Part shown: positions 16,641 through 23,655 of the stretch, one piece after another
Layout of the letters: each line of letters opens with the position of its first letter
Position numbering within the stretch: the first letter of the stretch is position 1
From: Streptomyces sp. HNM0575
Lineage (GTDB): Bacteria; Actinomycetota; Actinomycetes; Streptomycetales; Streptomycetaceae
Direction: 5' to 3'
Length of the DNA stretch: 60,958 bases
Assembly (NCBI RefSeq): GCF_012726265.1
Contig: NZ_JAASAG010000020.1
Coordinates: forward strand, 1 to 60,958
Position numbers and translations under genes: made by a program
The notes under the pieces: generated by a model
The model's input: only the letters and a program-made list of their open reading frames with translations
Told to the model about the DNA's origin: nothing
Databases searched by the model: none

Positions 16641-17909
16641 TCAGTGAGGGAGGCCGTAGGGCAAGTCGGTGTGGACGGCGGCGACTTCGAGGAGCCGGTT
16701 GTACTTGGCGACGCGTTCGCCGCGGGCCGGAGCACCTGATTTGAGCTGGCCGCAGCCGGTGCCGACGGCGAGGTCGGCGATGAAGGAGTCCTCACTCTCG
16801 CCGGAGCGGTGGGAGATCATCTGTGTGTAACCGGCCTCCCGGCAGATGCGCATGGCCTCCAGGGTCTCGGTGACGGTGCCGATCTGATTCACCTTGATGA
16901 GCGCGGAGTTGCCGACCTTCCGGCCGATGGCTTCGGTGATGACGCCGGGGTTGGTGACGAAGATGTCATCGCCCATCAACTGGACGCGTCCGCCGAGGCG
17001 TTCGGTCAGGCGGGCCCATCCGTCCCAGTCGTCCTCGGCGAGACCGTCCTCAATGCTCCACACCGGGAAGCGGCCGATGATCTCCTCGTAACGGTCGATG
17101 AGTTGACCGCTGCTCAGCTCCTGCCCGGCGACACGGTAACGACCCGAGTCGTGGAATTCGCTCGCGGCCGGGTCCAGGGCCACGGCCACGCCGTCCCGCC
17201 CCGGCCGGTACCCAGCATCGGTGATCGCGTCCACCAGCAACTCCAGTACGTCCTCGGGCTGTTGGAGAGCCGGCGCGAATCCGCCCTCGTCGCCCAGAGC
17301 GGTGGCGTGACCGGCCTCCGCGAGGCGGGCCTTGAGCCGTGCGTAGACTTCCGCGCCGGCACGAACCGCCTCCGCGATGCCCGGCGCCCCTAGGGGCGCG
17401 AGCATGAACTCCTGGAAATCCAGGGCGTTCACAGCGTGGGCCCCGCCGTTGACGACGTTGAAGTGCGGCACCGGCAGCCGCGGAACGGTCCGGGAGCGCG
17501 CGGCGAGGTACTGCCACAGCTCCTGCCCGCTCTCCGCGGCGTCCGCGCGTGCGGCGGCGAGGGAGACGCCGACGATCGCGTTGGCGCCGAGGGCGGACTT
17601 GTTTGCGGTGCCGTCCAGGTCGATCAGTGCCGCGTCCACTTCGGCGGCGGAGGCGAAGGTGCGGCCGATCAAGGCCTGGGCGATCGCTTCGTTGACGTGA
17701 TCGACGGCCTGGCGGACTCCCTGGCCTCCGAAGCGCCGCTGATCCCCGTCACGCAGTTCGACGGCTTCGCGGGAGCCGGTGGATGCTCCGGAGGGGACGC
17801 CTGCGCGGACCAGCGCACCGTTCGCGGTGGCGAGGGTGACCGAAAGGGTCGGGCGGGCACGGGAGTCGAGGACTTCCGTGGCGTCCAGGCGGGCGATGCG
17901 TAGCGGCAT
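16641..17909 (-). CDS. eno: Enolase (phosphopyruvate hydratase), 422 aa
   Basis: This enzyme converts 2-phosphoglycerate to phosphoenolpyruvate. All family landmarks are present: GVPSGASTGSREAVELRDGD, HAVNALDFQEFM, ALGDEGGFAP, SIEDGLAEDDWDGW, KVNQIGTVTE, SHRSGE and GQLKSGAPARGERVAKYN. ATG 17909 has GAGG upstream; an in-frame upstream extension lacks such support. Length is normal. It lies 178 bp downstream of the pyrophosphatase gene on the same strand, which is headed by a fluoride riboswitch. Fluoride inhibits enolase through a magnesium-fluoride-phosphate complex, so a second, inducible enolase makes sense here. It is probably a paralogue of a housekeeping eno elsewhere; whether it is fluoride-tolerant cannot be read from sequence. 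Confidence 0.95.
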   Translation of the reverse strand: MPLRIARLDATEVLDSRARPTLSVTLATANGALVRAGVPSGASTGSREAVELRDGDQRRFGGQGVRQAVDHVNEAIAQALIGRTFASAAEVDAALIDLDGTANKSALGANAIVGVSLAAARADAAESGQELWQYLAARSRTVPRLPVPHFNVVNGGAHAVNALDFQEFMLAPLGAPGIAEAVRAGAEVYARLKARLAEAGHATALGDEGGFAPALQQPEDVLELLVDAITDAGYRPGRDGVAVALDPAASEFHDSGRYRVAGQELSSGQLIDRYEEIIGRFPVWSIEDGLAEDDWDGWARLTERLGGRVQLMGDDIFVTNPGVITEAIGRKVGNSALIKVNQIGTVTETLEAMRICREAGYTQMISHRSGESEDSFIADLAVGTGCGQLKSGAPARGERVAKYNRLLEVAAVHTDLPYGLPH

Positions 17910-18086
17910 TCCTCGGTCCTTACGTCTCGGAGTGGACGGTCGGGTCGGTGGCGCGGGCATGCGTGGCGGGCGCATCGGCCCAACAGGTGCAGCGGCGTTG
18001 CGTGTTCGTCGCGTCCGGACCGGGCCGTACGGAGACCACGGTGCCCGTACCGGCTCCGGTATCGGCGGTCCGCGCCGTGCTGCCGA

Positions 18087-18587
18087 TCATGTGGGAGAGC
18101 TCGTGGACTGCGCGGCGGCGCGCCTGCGGGAGGCGTCGATCTCGGCGTGGGTGTGCTCGAGGTCCGCCCAGTGGGAGCCCTCGACGGACTTGCCCGGCTC
18201 GACGTCCTTGTAGACCTCGAAGAAGTGGTTGATCTCCAGCAGGTCGAACCTCGGTATGTCGCCGATGTCCCGCATCTCGGCGTAGCGCGGGTCGGCGGCC
18301 GGCACGCACAGCACCTTCTCGTCGGGGCCCTTCTCGTCGGTCATGACGAACATGCCGATCGCTCTGGCGGTGATGGCACAGCCGGGATACGTCGGGTCCC
18401 CGCCCAGGACCAGAGCGTCCAGAGGGTCGCCGTCCCGGCCGAGAGTGCCCTCGATGTACCCGTAGTCGGCCGGATAGCGGGTCGCGGTGAACAGCATCCG
18501 GTCGAGGCGGATCCTCCCCAACTCGTGATCCATCTCGTACTTGTTGCGCGATCCCTGAGGGATCTCCACGATCACGTCGAACTCCAC
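18087..18587 (-). CDS. ppa: Inorganic pyrophosphatase (family I)
   Basis: The enzyme hydrolyses pyrophosphate to phosphate, and fluoride blocks it. VEFDVIVEIPQGSRNKYEMDH is the family N-terminus; DYGYIEGT, the signature GDPLDALVL, and the later IGDIPRF and DVEPGKS segments are all in place. GTG 18587 follows GGGAGG and gives 166 aa, the usual bacterial size. In the same frame, ATG 18833 follows AGGAGGAG directly after the fluoride riboswitch and would add an 82-residue Arg/Pro-rich extension with no stops. Which start is used is open. It is upstream of and codirectional with eno. Confidence 0.95.
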   Translation of the reverse strand: MEFDVIVEIPQGSRNKYEMDHELGRIRLDRMLFTATRYPADYGYIEGTLGRDGDPLDALVLGGDPTYPGCAITARAIGMFVMTDEKGPDEKVLCVPAADPRYAEMRDIGDIPRFDLLEINHFFEVYKDVEPGKSVEGSHWADLEHTHAEIDASRRRAAAQSTSSPT

Positions 18588-18833
18588 GGTGACCTCCCGG
18601 TCGGATGGGTGCGGTGTGTGCCGAGAGCAAGCCGCCGCCCCGCTTCGGCGCGCGGGTCCGACCGGCCGGTGAAGGCCGGGCCGAGGGCTCGGGGTGCCGG
18701 CGACGCCTGTTCCCAGGGCGCGGACCACCGGCGCGGACCGCCGGTAGGACGGAATCTTCGCGGTACGTCGCAGCCTGAGGGGCGGGACGACGGCAGCGGG
18801 TGCGGAGGGGTCTGATGGGGCGGACTCGGACAT

Positions 18834-18908
18834 GGCTCCTCCTGGTCGTGTCGTCAACCAGGGACCGTCAGCGGCGTGAGCCGCGGTTGCGGTGAGCCCC
18901 ATCACCTG
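18834..18908 (-). promoter_or_regulatory. Fluoride riboswitch (crcB motif) R1, upstream of ppa-eno
   Basis: Read on the minus strand the aptamer has GGTGATGGGGCTCACC, the AACCGC junction, a GCGGC-TCAC-GCCGC stem and the 3' segment CTGACGGTCCCTGG, the order of the crcB motif. Downstream, CCTGGT can pair with ACCAGG immediately before the AGGAGGAG ribosome site of ATG 18833. This suggests control of translation: when fluoride binds, the 3' segment is held in the pseudoknot and the ribosome site is freed. Confidence 0.88.
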
Positions 18909-18961
18909 CACGCTGGGTGTGCACCTTCAGTGTGCCCCCTCGGCGGGGATTCGGCAGCCCG

Positions 18962-19405
18962 TCACGGGCGGTCGCCGGTGAAGGCCTGCTCGTGCAAGCG
19001 GTGCAGATCGCGCAGGTGCCCGGCTATCGGTGGCACGAGTGAGAGGGCCGGCAGCGCTGAGAGCGGCACGAACTGCGGCTCGTGGCCCCTTTCGAGGGCC
19101 TGCGGGCGTCCGTGGACGGGGCCGACCGCGTACATGACGATCTCCGTCAGGAAGCGGTCGGTCGCCGTCTCGTGCAGGTCCACGAGGAAACCGTGGTGCA
19201 GGGCGTTCGGTTCCAGGCCGGTCTCCTCGCGCAGTTCCCGCCAGGCGCAGGCGGCCAGGTCCTCGTCGTCCCGGACATGACCGCCGGGAAGCTTCCACAC
19301 GGTGGAGCCCTGTTCGCTGCCACGTACGAGCAGTACGGACTGACCTCGGAAGACGGCGACGGAACAGCGGGTCTCCACCGCCGCGGGAAATGTGGGCCGC
19401 GCCAT
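18962..19405 (-). CDS. NUDIX hydrolase, 147 aa
   Basis: The NUDIX box is intact: GGHVRDDEDLAACAW followed by RELREETGLE (GX5EX7REUXEEXGU). ATG 19405 has GCGGAGG upstream. It hydrolyses a nucleoside diphosphate linked to some moiety; the substrate cannot be read. A fluoride riboswitch lies about 50 bases upstream, and the ppa-eno genes follow on the same strand after a second riboswitch. NUDIX enzymes use magnesium, so it may be another fluoride-sensitive function that is boosted, or may clean up abnormal nucleotides during fluoride stress (inference). Confidence 0.9.
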   Translation of the reverse strand: MARPTFPAAVETRCSVAVFRGQSVLLVRGSEQGSTVWKLPGGHVRDDEDLAACAWRELREETGLEPNALHHGFLVDLHETATDRFLTEIVMYAVGPVHGRPQALERGHEPQFVPLSALPALSLVPPIAGHLRDLHRLHEQAFTGDRP

Positions 19406-19453
19406 GACAACCTCCGCTGGTCCGGCACACCCGCCCTGGGCGTGCGCAAAAAT

Positions 19454-19504
19454 CCAGAAGCCATCAGCGGAACCGTCCGCGGTTGCGGCGAGCCTCATCG
19501 CCGT
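19454..19504 (-). promoter_or_regulatory. Fluoride riboswitch R2, upstream of the NUDIX gene
   Basis: On the minus strand GGCGATGAGGCTCGCC is followed by AACCGC, the stem GCGGA-CGG-TTCCGC and CTGATGGCTTCTGG. GAGGC and GCTTC can form the crcB pseudoknot. In the 48 bases before ATG 19405 a hairpin (GCACGCCC with GGGTGTGC) and CTGG/CCAG pairing near the GGAGG are possible. Confidence 0.88.
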
Positions 19505-19513
19505 ACAGGTCCA

Positions 19514-19533
19514 TTCTCGCGCCGGCGCGAGAA
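19514..19533. promoter_or_regulatory. Perfect 20-bp palindrome between divergent riboswitches
   Basis: TTCTCGCGCC is followed directly by its exact reverse complement GGCGCGAGAA. It lies between the divergent NUDIX (minus) and crcB (plus) transcription units, next to where both promoters must be. It may be an operator for a regulator acting on both units in addition to the riboswitches. Confidence 0.5.
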
Positions 19534-19607
19534 GTCCGGAAGTGCCCGGCGGTCACCCGCGGTATTCCCTGGGCTGCCGCGAGGGGATAGCGTGCGTGGC
19601 GCACGAC

Positions 19608-19701
19608 GGCGGAGGGGCTCGCCGAAACCGCGACGGCTGCTGTCGCCAACGGTCCCTACCTGATGCCCGCCCAGCGGCGGGCCCGTACAGGTAGGAGAGC
19701 C
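19608..19701 (+). promoter_or_regulatory. Fluoride riboswitch R3 with ribosome-site-masking hairpin, upstream of crcB
   Basis: The aptamer runs GGCGGAGGGGCTCGCC, AAACCGC, stem GCGAC/GTCGC, then CCAACGGTCCCTACC (19608-19660). The 3' end continues into CCTACCTG (19655-19662), which is perfectly complementary to CAGGTAGG (19688-19695) that carries the GTAGGAG ribosome site of ATG 19702. Fluoride binding would use the CCTAC end in the pseudoknot and free the ribosome site. Confidence 0.9.
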
Positions 19702-19929
19702 ATGCCCCGATTCACGGACCGTGCGGGACCGCTGCGACTCGCTGTCAGCGTCCCGGCGCACGGCCGTCTCCTGTTCTCACCCTGTGGTCCGCATCGCCGG
19801 ATGCGGCAGTGCGTCCTGCCGCTTTCTCGAAGGGATTTCCTTGATGCCTCTGCTACTGGTGTGCCTCGGCGGGCTCGCCGGCGCAGTCGTGCGCTACATG
19901 ATCGAGAAGTCCGTCCGGATCCGGGGTGA
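19702..19929 (+). CDS. Possible riboswitch-gated leader ORF overlapping crcB, 75 aa
   Basis: ATG 19702 carries the strong GTAGGAG site that the R3 hairpin masks. The frame runs to 19929, reading through the crcB start (19844) in another frame. The product (MPRFTDRAGPLRLAVSVP and onwards) is Arg/Pro-rich and resembles no family. It may serve only to carry ribosomes through the crcB ribosome site (translational coupling), or the true channel start may be misjudged. Confidence 0.35.
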   Translation: MPRFTDRAGPLRLAVSVPAHGRLLFSPCGPHRRMRQCVLPLSRRDFLDASATGVPRRARRRSRALHDREVRPDPG

Positions 19930-20194
19930 GAACACGTCCCACTGGAGCGCGTTCGCGGTCAACTTCGCAGGGTGCTTCCTGCTCGGGCTGCTGGTGGGCG
20001 AGACGATCAGACTCGGGCTGAGCAGCGGCACGATGCTGCTGGCGGGAGCGGTAACGGCGTTCAGCGTCTTCGGGTACGAGACCCTCCGCCTGCTCCAGCA
20101 CGGTCTCCACGGCCAAGCGGGTCTGCGGGCCCTGGCCGGCTGGTTGACGGGAACAGCGGCGGCCGCCGCCGGAGTCGTCGTGATCATGGCGTGA
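19844..20194 (+). CDS. crcB: CrcB/FluC fluoride channel, 116 aa
   Basis: This is a dual-topology fluoride exporter channel with four membrane helices. Visible family marks are GLAGAVVRYMIE in helix 1, HWSAFAVNFAGCFLLGLLVGE in helix 2 (central Asn), and TAFSVFGYETLRL, the FxxF-type pore region of helix 3 (family form TTFSTF). ATG 19844 follows AAGGGA. Length is normal for a single-domain FluC. It is downstream of riboswitch R3. Two further crcB genes lie at 30239 and 31065. Confidence 0.92.
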   Translation: MPLLLVCLGGLAGAVVRYMIEKSVRIRGENTSHWSAFAVNFAGCFLLGLLVGETIRLGLSSGTMLLAGAVTAFSVFGYETLRLLQHGLHGQAGLRALAGWLTGTAAAAAGVVVIMA

Positions 20195-20255
20195 GGCGGC
20201 CGCACAACCACGGGACGGCGCTTCGCTCTTCGGGCGACCCCTGCCGCACGCCCCG

Positions 20256-20287
20256 TTGACGTACGGCACACGGGCGCTCACGATAGG
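20256..20287 (+). promoter_or_regulatory. Possible promoter of the hydrogenase-like operon
   Basis: TTGACG at 20256-20261 is followed after about 19-20 bases by GATAGG, placing a start point right at the beginning of riboswitch R4. The -10 match is modest. Confidence 0.35.
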
Positions 20288-20289
20288 CG

Positions 20290-20389
20290 CAGGCGATGGG
20301 GCTCGCCTTCAACCGCGGACGCTTCCGCTGATGGCCTCTACCGACTGACTGCACCACGTCGTGGTGCCTGCCCGGTGGAGGAGAAGGCG
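20290..20389 (+). promoter_or_regulatory. Fluoride riboswitch R4, upstream of the hydrogenase-like operon
   Basis: The aptamer is nearly canonical: GGCGATGGGGCTCGCC, CAACCGC, stem GCGGA-CGC-TTCCGC and CTGATGGCCTCTACC (20290-20342). The 3' end CCTCTACCG pairs with CGGTGGAGG (20373-20381), which contains the ribosome site GGAGGAG of ATG 20390, with an inner perfect hairpin GCACCAC-GTC-GTGGTGC at 20351-20367. Confidence 0.93.
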
Positions 20390-20485
20390 ATGACGACGCG
20401 ACGCGAAGCCCCCGAGGGCAGCGAGCCCGCCGATTCCCGAGATCCGCATCCGCCCCGTGCCACGGCGGGGCGGGCGCCGTCGTGA
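20390..20485 (+). CDS. Riboswitch-gated 31-aa leader peptide, coupled to the next gene
   Basis: ATG 20390 has the GGAGGAG site masked in R4. The peptide (MTTRREAPEGSEPADSRD and onwards, ending RAPS) is polar and resembles nothing known. Its TGA (20483-20485) overlaps the GTG start (20482-20484) of the first membrane-subunit gene in a GTGA arrangement, and that gene has no ribosome site of its own, so leader translation must feed it. Confidence 0.6.
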   Translation: MTTRREAPEGSEPADSRDPHPPRATAGRAPS

Positions 20486-21444
20486 GCGCCGCCTTGCCGG
20501 TGCCCCTCGTGCAGGCTCTCCAGCCGCTGACCGTTCTCGTCGCCGCTCCGGGGCTGTCCGGGGTGATCGCACGGGTCGAAGCGCGATTGCAGGGCCGCCG
20601 CGGGCCGAGGGTGCTTCAGCCGTACTACGACCTGGCCAAGCTGATGCGGAAGGAGTCCCTCGCCCCGGCAGGCGCGAGCTGGTTCTTCCTGGCCGCGCCG
20701 GTGGCGGCGATGACCTGCTATCTGACGGTGCCGCTGTTGATCCCGGTGCTGACCAGCTTCGGCCTGCCTCTGGGGTACATGGGCGACATCATCGGCGGCG
20801 GCCTCGTGCTGGCCCTGGCGAGCTTCTGCGTCGCCGTGGCCGCCGCCGAGAGCGGCGGCCCGTACGCACAGCTGGGTGCGAGCCGCGCGAAGACCTTCGG
20901 CGCCATCACCGAACCCGTGGTGCTGTTCGTCGTGTTCACCGTCGCGCTCGTGACCGCGACGGATCTGCCCTACGCACAGGCCGCGACCGTGCGCTCCTCC
21001 GCGGACCAGATCATCCGGCCCGCACACTTGCTGGCCAGTGCCGCGCTCTTCCTGGTGATCCTCTACGAGACGGGGCGCATCCCCGTCGAGACGCACACCG
21101 GCACGAACGAGTTCGGGATGGTCGAGGAGGCGCGGGCCTTCGAGCACTCGGGTCCCTACTTCGCGCTGCTGAAGTGGGGCTCGGCGATGAAGCAACTGAT
21201 CCTCTACGTACTGCTGATGAACATCTTCGTCGCTCCGTGGGGCCTGGCCTCGGACACCGGGGCGCTCGCCGTCGGGCTCGCGATCCTGGCGCTGCTGGGC
21301 AAGGCCGTGGTGCTCGGCTGCGTGGTCGCCGTCATCGACGACAGCTTCGCCAAGCTGCGCCTGTTCAAGATCACGGAGTTTGTGGCGGCGGCGTTCCTGC
21401 TGGCCGTGCTGGCGGTCTTCACCCTCTACCTGGGAGGTGGCTGA
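20482..21444 (+). CDS. HyfC/HycD-like membrane subunit (NuoH family), 320 aa
   Basis: This NuoH-like subunit forms the membrane interface in complex I, group 4 hydrogenases and related Ehr complexes. The N-terminus has the family ARVEARLQGRRGPRVLQPYYDLAKL segment (read in parts), the conserved acidic loop RIPVETHTGTNEFGMVEEARAFEHSGPYFALLKW (parts), and eight or so hydrophobic helices. GTG 20482 overlaps the leader stop. It is first of six overlapping or closely spaced genes, so one operon under fluoride riboswitch R4. Hydrogenase-4/formate-hydrogenlyase membrane genes are known neighbours of fluoride riboswitches. Confidence 0.9.
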   Translation: MSAALPVPLVQALQPLTVLVAAPGLSGVIARVEARLQGRRGPRVLQPYYDLAKLMRKESLAPAGASWFFLAAPVAAMTCYLTVPLLIPVLTSFGLPLGYMGDIIGGGLVLALASFCVAVAAAESGGPYAQLGASRAKTFGAITEPVVLFVVFTVALVTATDLPYAQAATVRSSADQIIRPAHLLASAALFLVILYETGRIPVETHTGTNEFGMVEEARAFEHSGPYFALLKWGSAMKQLILYVLLMNIFVAPWGLASDTGALAVGLAILALLGKAVVLGCVVAVIDDSFAKLRLFKITEFVAAAFLLAVLAVFTLYLGGG

Positions 21445-22145
21445 TGGCCGCCGGCTCCGTGGCTGTCGTATTCGCCGAGGGCGGTGTCGCGCCGAGTGCC
21501 TTCGAGGGCGCGACCAATACGGTCGCCGTGCTGCTCCTGCTGACCGAGTTCGCGATGCTGCGAGCGGCCCTGTCGCGCTCCCAAGTGCGCCTGTACGCGG
21601 TGCAGTCGCTGCTGGTTTCGGCGCTGGCCGGGATCGTGGCAGCCGGGCGGGACATCCCCGAGTTGTATGCGCTGGCCGTGGTGTCGCTGTTGTTCAAGGT
21701 CGTCGCGGTGCCGTGGGTGGTCACCCGGCTGTTGCGGGACGCGCAGGTGGAGATCGCCGGTTCCGGTGCGCTGGGGGTGGCCACCGCGACGCTGGTGGCT
21801 CTGGCCCTGGCCGGGTTCGGGTTCTTCGCGGTCGGGTCGCTGGACGTGCGCAGCCGCTTCCTTCCGCATGCGGCGCTCGGTCTGTCGGTGGCGATCGTGC
21901 TGGTGGCGTTCGTCCTGATGATCGTGCGCCGGGACGTGGTCTCTCAGGCCGTGGGGTTCTTCTCGCTGGAGAACGGGGTGTCGCTGGCCTCGCTGGTGGT
22001 GGCCGCCGGGATGCCGCTGATCATCGAAGTGGCCTTCCTCTTCGACCTGCTGGTCGCGGTGGTCGTCTTCGGTGTGCTGATGCGTGTTCACCACCACCGC
22101 ACCGCCACGCTGTCCACCGAGTCCCTGACGGCGCTGCGGGGGTGA
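21444..22145 (+). CDS. HyfE-like membrane subunit (NuoK-related), 233 aa
   Basis: ATG 21444 overlaps the previous TGA (TGATG) and has GGGAGGTGG upstream. The protein is almost wholly hydrophobic, with about six to seven helices. The stretch VVSQAVGFFSLENGVSLASL matches the conserved helix of HyfE, with the NuoK-type glutamate in SLENG. Such subunits contribute to ion translocation. It is tightly packed in the six-gene operon. Confidence 0.88.
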   Translation: MAAGSVAVVFAEGGVAPSAFEGATNTVAVLLLLTEFAMLRAALSRSQVRLYAVQSLLVSALAGIVAAGRDIPELYALAVVSLLFKVVAVPWVVTRLLRDAQVEIAGSGALGVATATLVALALAGFGFFAVGSLDVRSRFLPHAALGLSVAIVLVAFVLMIVRRDVVSQAVGFFSLENGVSLASLVVAAGMPLIIEVAFLFDLLVAVVVFGVLMRVHHHRTATLSTESLTALRG

Positions 22146-22152
22146 GCCGGCG

Positions 22153-23655
22153 ATGACCGTGGTGCTACTGCTGCTGGCTCTGCTGCCGCTTCTCCCCGCC
22201 GTCGCGGCCCTGTCGGCTCCCGCCCGTATCGCTCAGGGGCTCACGCTGGCCTCCGCCGTGGTCTGCTTCGGGCTGGCCCTGGCGCTGGTGCCCGACGCGG
22301 GGCGGCGGGACCTGCACGCCGGGATCCTGCGTGTGGACGCCCTGTCGATGGTGTTCGTCCTCGCCACCGCCTTCGTCTACGCGGCGTGTGCCGCCCACAG
22401 CATCGGATATCTGCGGCACGACGAGGCAGCCGGCGACTTCCCCCGCTACGCCCGTCGCTTCTACGCGGGCTTCAACCTCTTCGCCTGGTCGATGCTGTGC
22501 GCCCCGCTCGTGGACGGGCTGGCGCTGCTGTGGGTCGCCGTGGAGATCACCACCGTGGTCTCGGCGCTCCTGGTCGCGGTGGAGGACACCGAGGGCGCGA
22601 CCGAGGCCGCCTGGAAATACGTGCTGATCGCCTCGGCCGGGCTGGGAGTGGCGCTGCTCGCCACGATCTTCATGTACTACGCGGGGGCCCAGGTCCTCGG
22701 CCAGACCTACGACCTGGCGTTCGCCCCGCTTCTCAAGGCCGCCGGGCAACTGCCGCCTACGGCTGTGCAGTTGGCGTTCGTGCTGGCGGTGCTGGGCTTC
22801 GGCACGAAGGTCGGCCTCGTACCGGTGCACACCTGGCTGCCCGACGCGCACGCCGAGGCCCCGACGCCGGTCTCGGCGATGCTGTCCGGCTCGCTGCTGG
22901 CCGTCAGCTTCTACGCCGTGCTGCGCTACTACCAGATCACCGCCGCCGCTCTGGGGCCGCACTTCCCGCAGACCGTGCTGCTGGTCTTCGGCGTCGCCTC
23001 GCTGTTGCTGGCCGCCCTCTATCTGCTGGGCCAGCACGACATCAAGCGGCTGCTGGCCTACTCCAGCGTCGAGCACATGGGCATCCTCGCGATCGGCGTC
23101 AGCTTCGGAGCCCCGCTCGCGCTGGCAGGGGTGCTGCTGCACGTACTCGCACACGCGGCTGCCAAGGGCAACGCCTTCATGGGGGCGGGCGCGATCGTAC
23201 GGAAGTACCGGACGAAGGAGATCGCTCAACTGCGTGGCGGCCGCGAGGTGTTGCCGTGGTCGGGGCCGCTGTTCCTGCTGGCCGTCCTGGCGCTGTCGGC
23301 GATGCCGCCCTTCGGGATCTTCCGCAGCGAGTTCCAGATCGTGGCCGGCGGCTTGCAGTCCGGCCGCAACGGGCCGGCGGCGCTGCTGGTGGTGCTGGTC
23401 ACGCTGGCCTTTCTGGGCCTGGCCGTCGCCGCCACCCGCATCGTCATGACCCCGGCGACCGCCGCTGCCCCGAGCGGGGCCGCGGCCCTCGGGGACGGGG
23501 AGACGGCGCGGCAGGAGCGGGGCGAGCCCAGCGTCTGGATGGTCACGCCTGTTCTGGCCGGGCTGGCGGCCCTGGTTCTCCTGGGCCTGCATCCGCCCGC
23601 GGACCTGGCCGAGCTACTGGCCCGCGGAGCCGCCGAGTTGGGAGGCCTGCGATGA
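22153..23655 (+). CDS. HyfF-like ion-pump subunit (NuoL/M/N family), 500 aa
   Basis: This is an antiporter-like proton or sodium translocating subunit. The family core is clear: LLWVAVEITTVVSALLV with the helix-5 glutamate, FGTKVGLVPVHTWLPDAHAEAP with the helix-7 lysine, LLAYSSVEHMGIL, and HAAAKGNAFMGAG with the helix-8 His/Lys. About fourteen helices are expected. ATG 22153 is eight bases after the HyfE stop. The residues needed for ion transfer look intact, in contrast to the redox subunits of this complex. Confidence 0.92.
   Translation: MTVVLLLLALLPLLPAVAALSAPARIAQGLTLASAVVCFGLALALVPDAGRRDLHAGILRVDALSMVFVLATAFVYAACAAHSIGYLRHDEAAGDFPRYARRFYAGFNLFAWSMLCAPLVDGLALLWVAVEITTVVSALLVAVEDTEGATEAAWKYVLIASAGLGVALLATIFMYYAGAQVLGQTYDLAFAPLLKAAGQLPPTAVQLAFVLAVLGFGTKVGLVPVHTWLPDAHAEAPTPVSAMLSGSLLAVSFYAVLRYYQITAAALGPHFPQTVLLVFGVASLLLAALYLLGQHDIKRLLAYSSVEHMGILAIGVSFGAPLALAGVLLHVLAHAAAKGNAFMGAGAIVRKYRTKEIAQLRGGREVLPWSGPLFLLAVLALSAMPPFGIFRSEFQIVAGGLQSGRNGPAALLVVLVTLAFLGLAVAATRIVMTPATAAAPSGAAALGDGETARQERGEPSVWMVTPVLAGLAALVLLGLHPPADLAELLARGAAELGGLR

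Noticed and set aside
17910..18086. A fluoride riboswitch directly before enolase
   Set aside because: The 177-base gap lacks the motif; enolase probably shares the ppa transcript.
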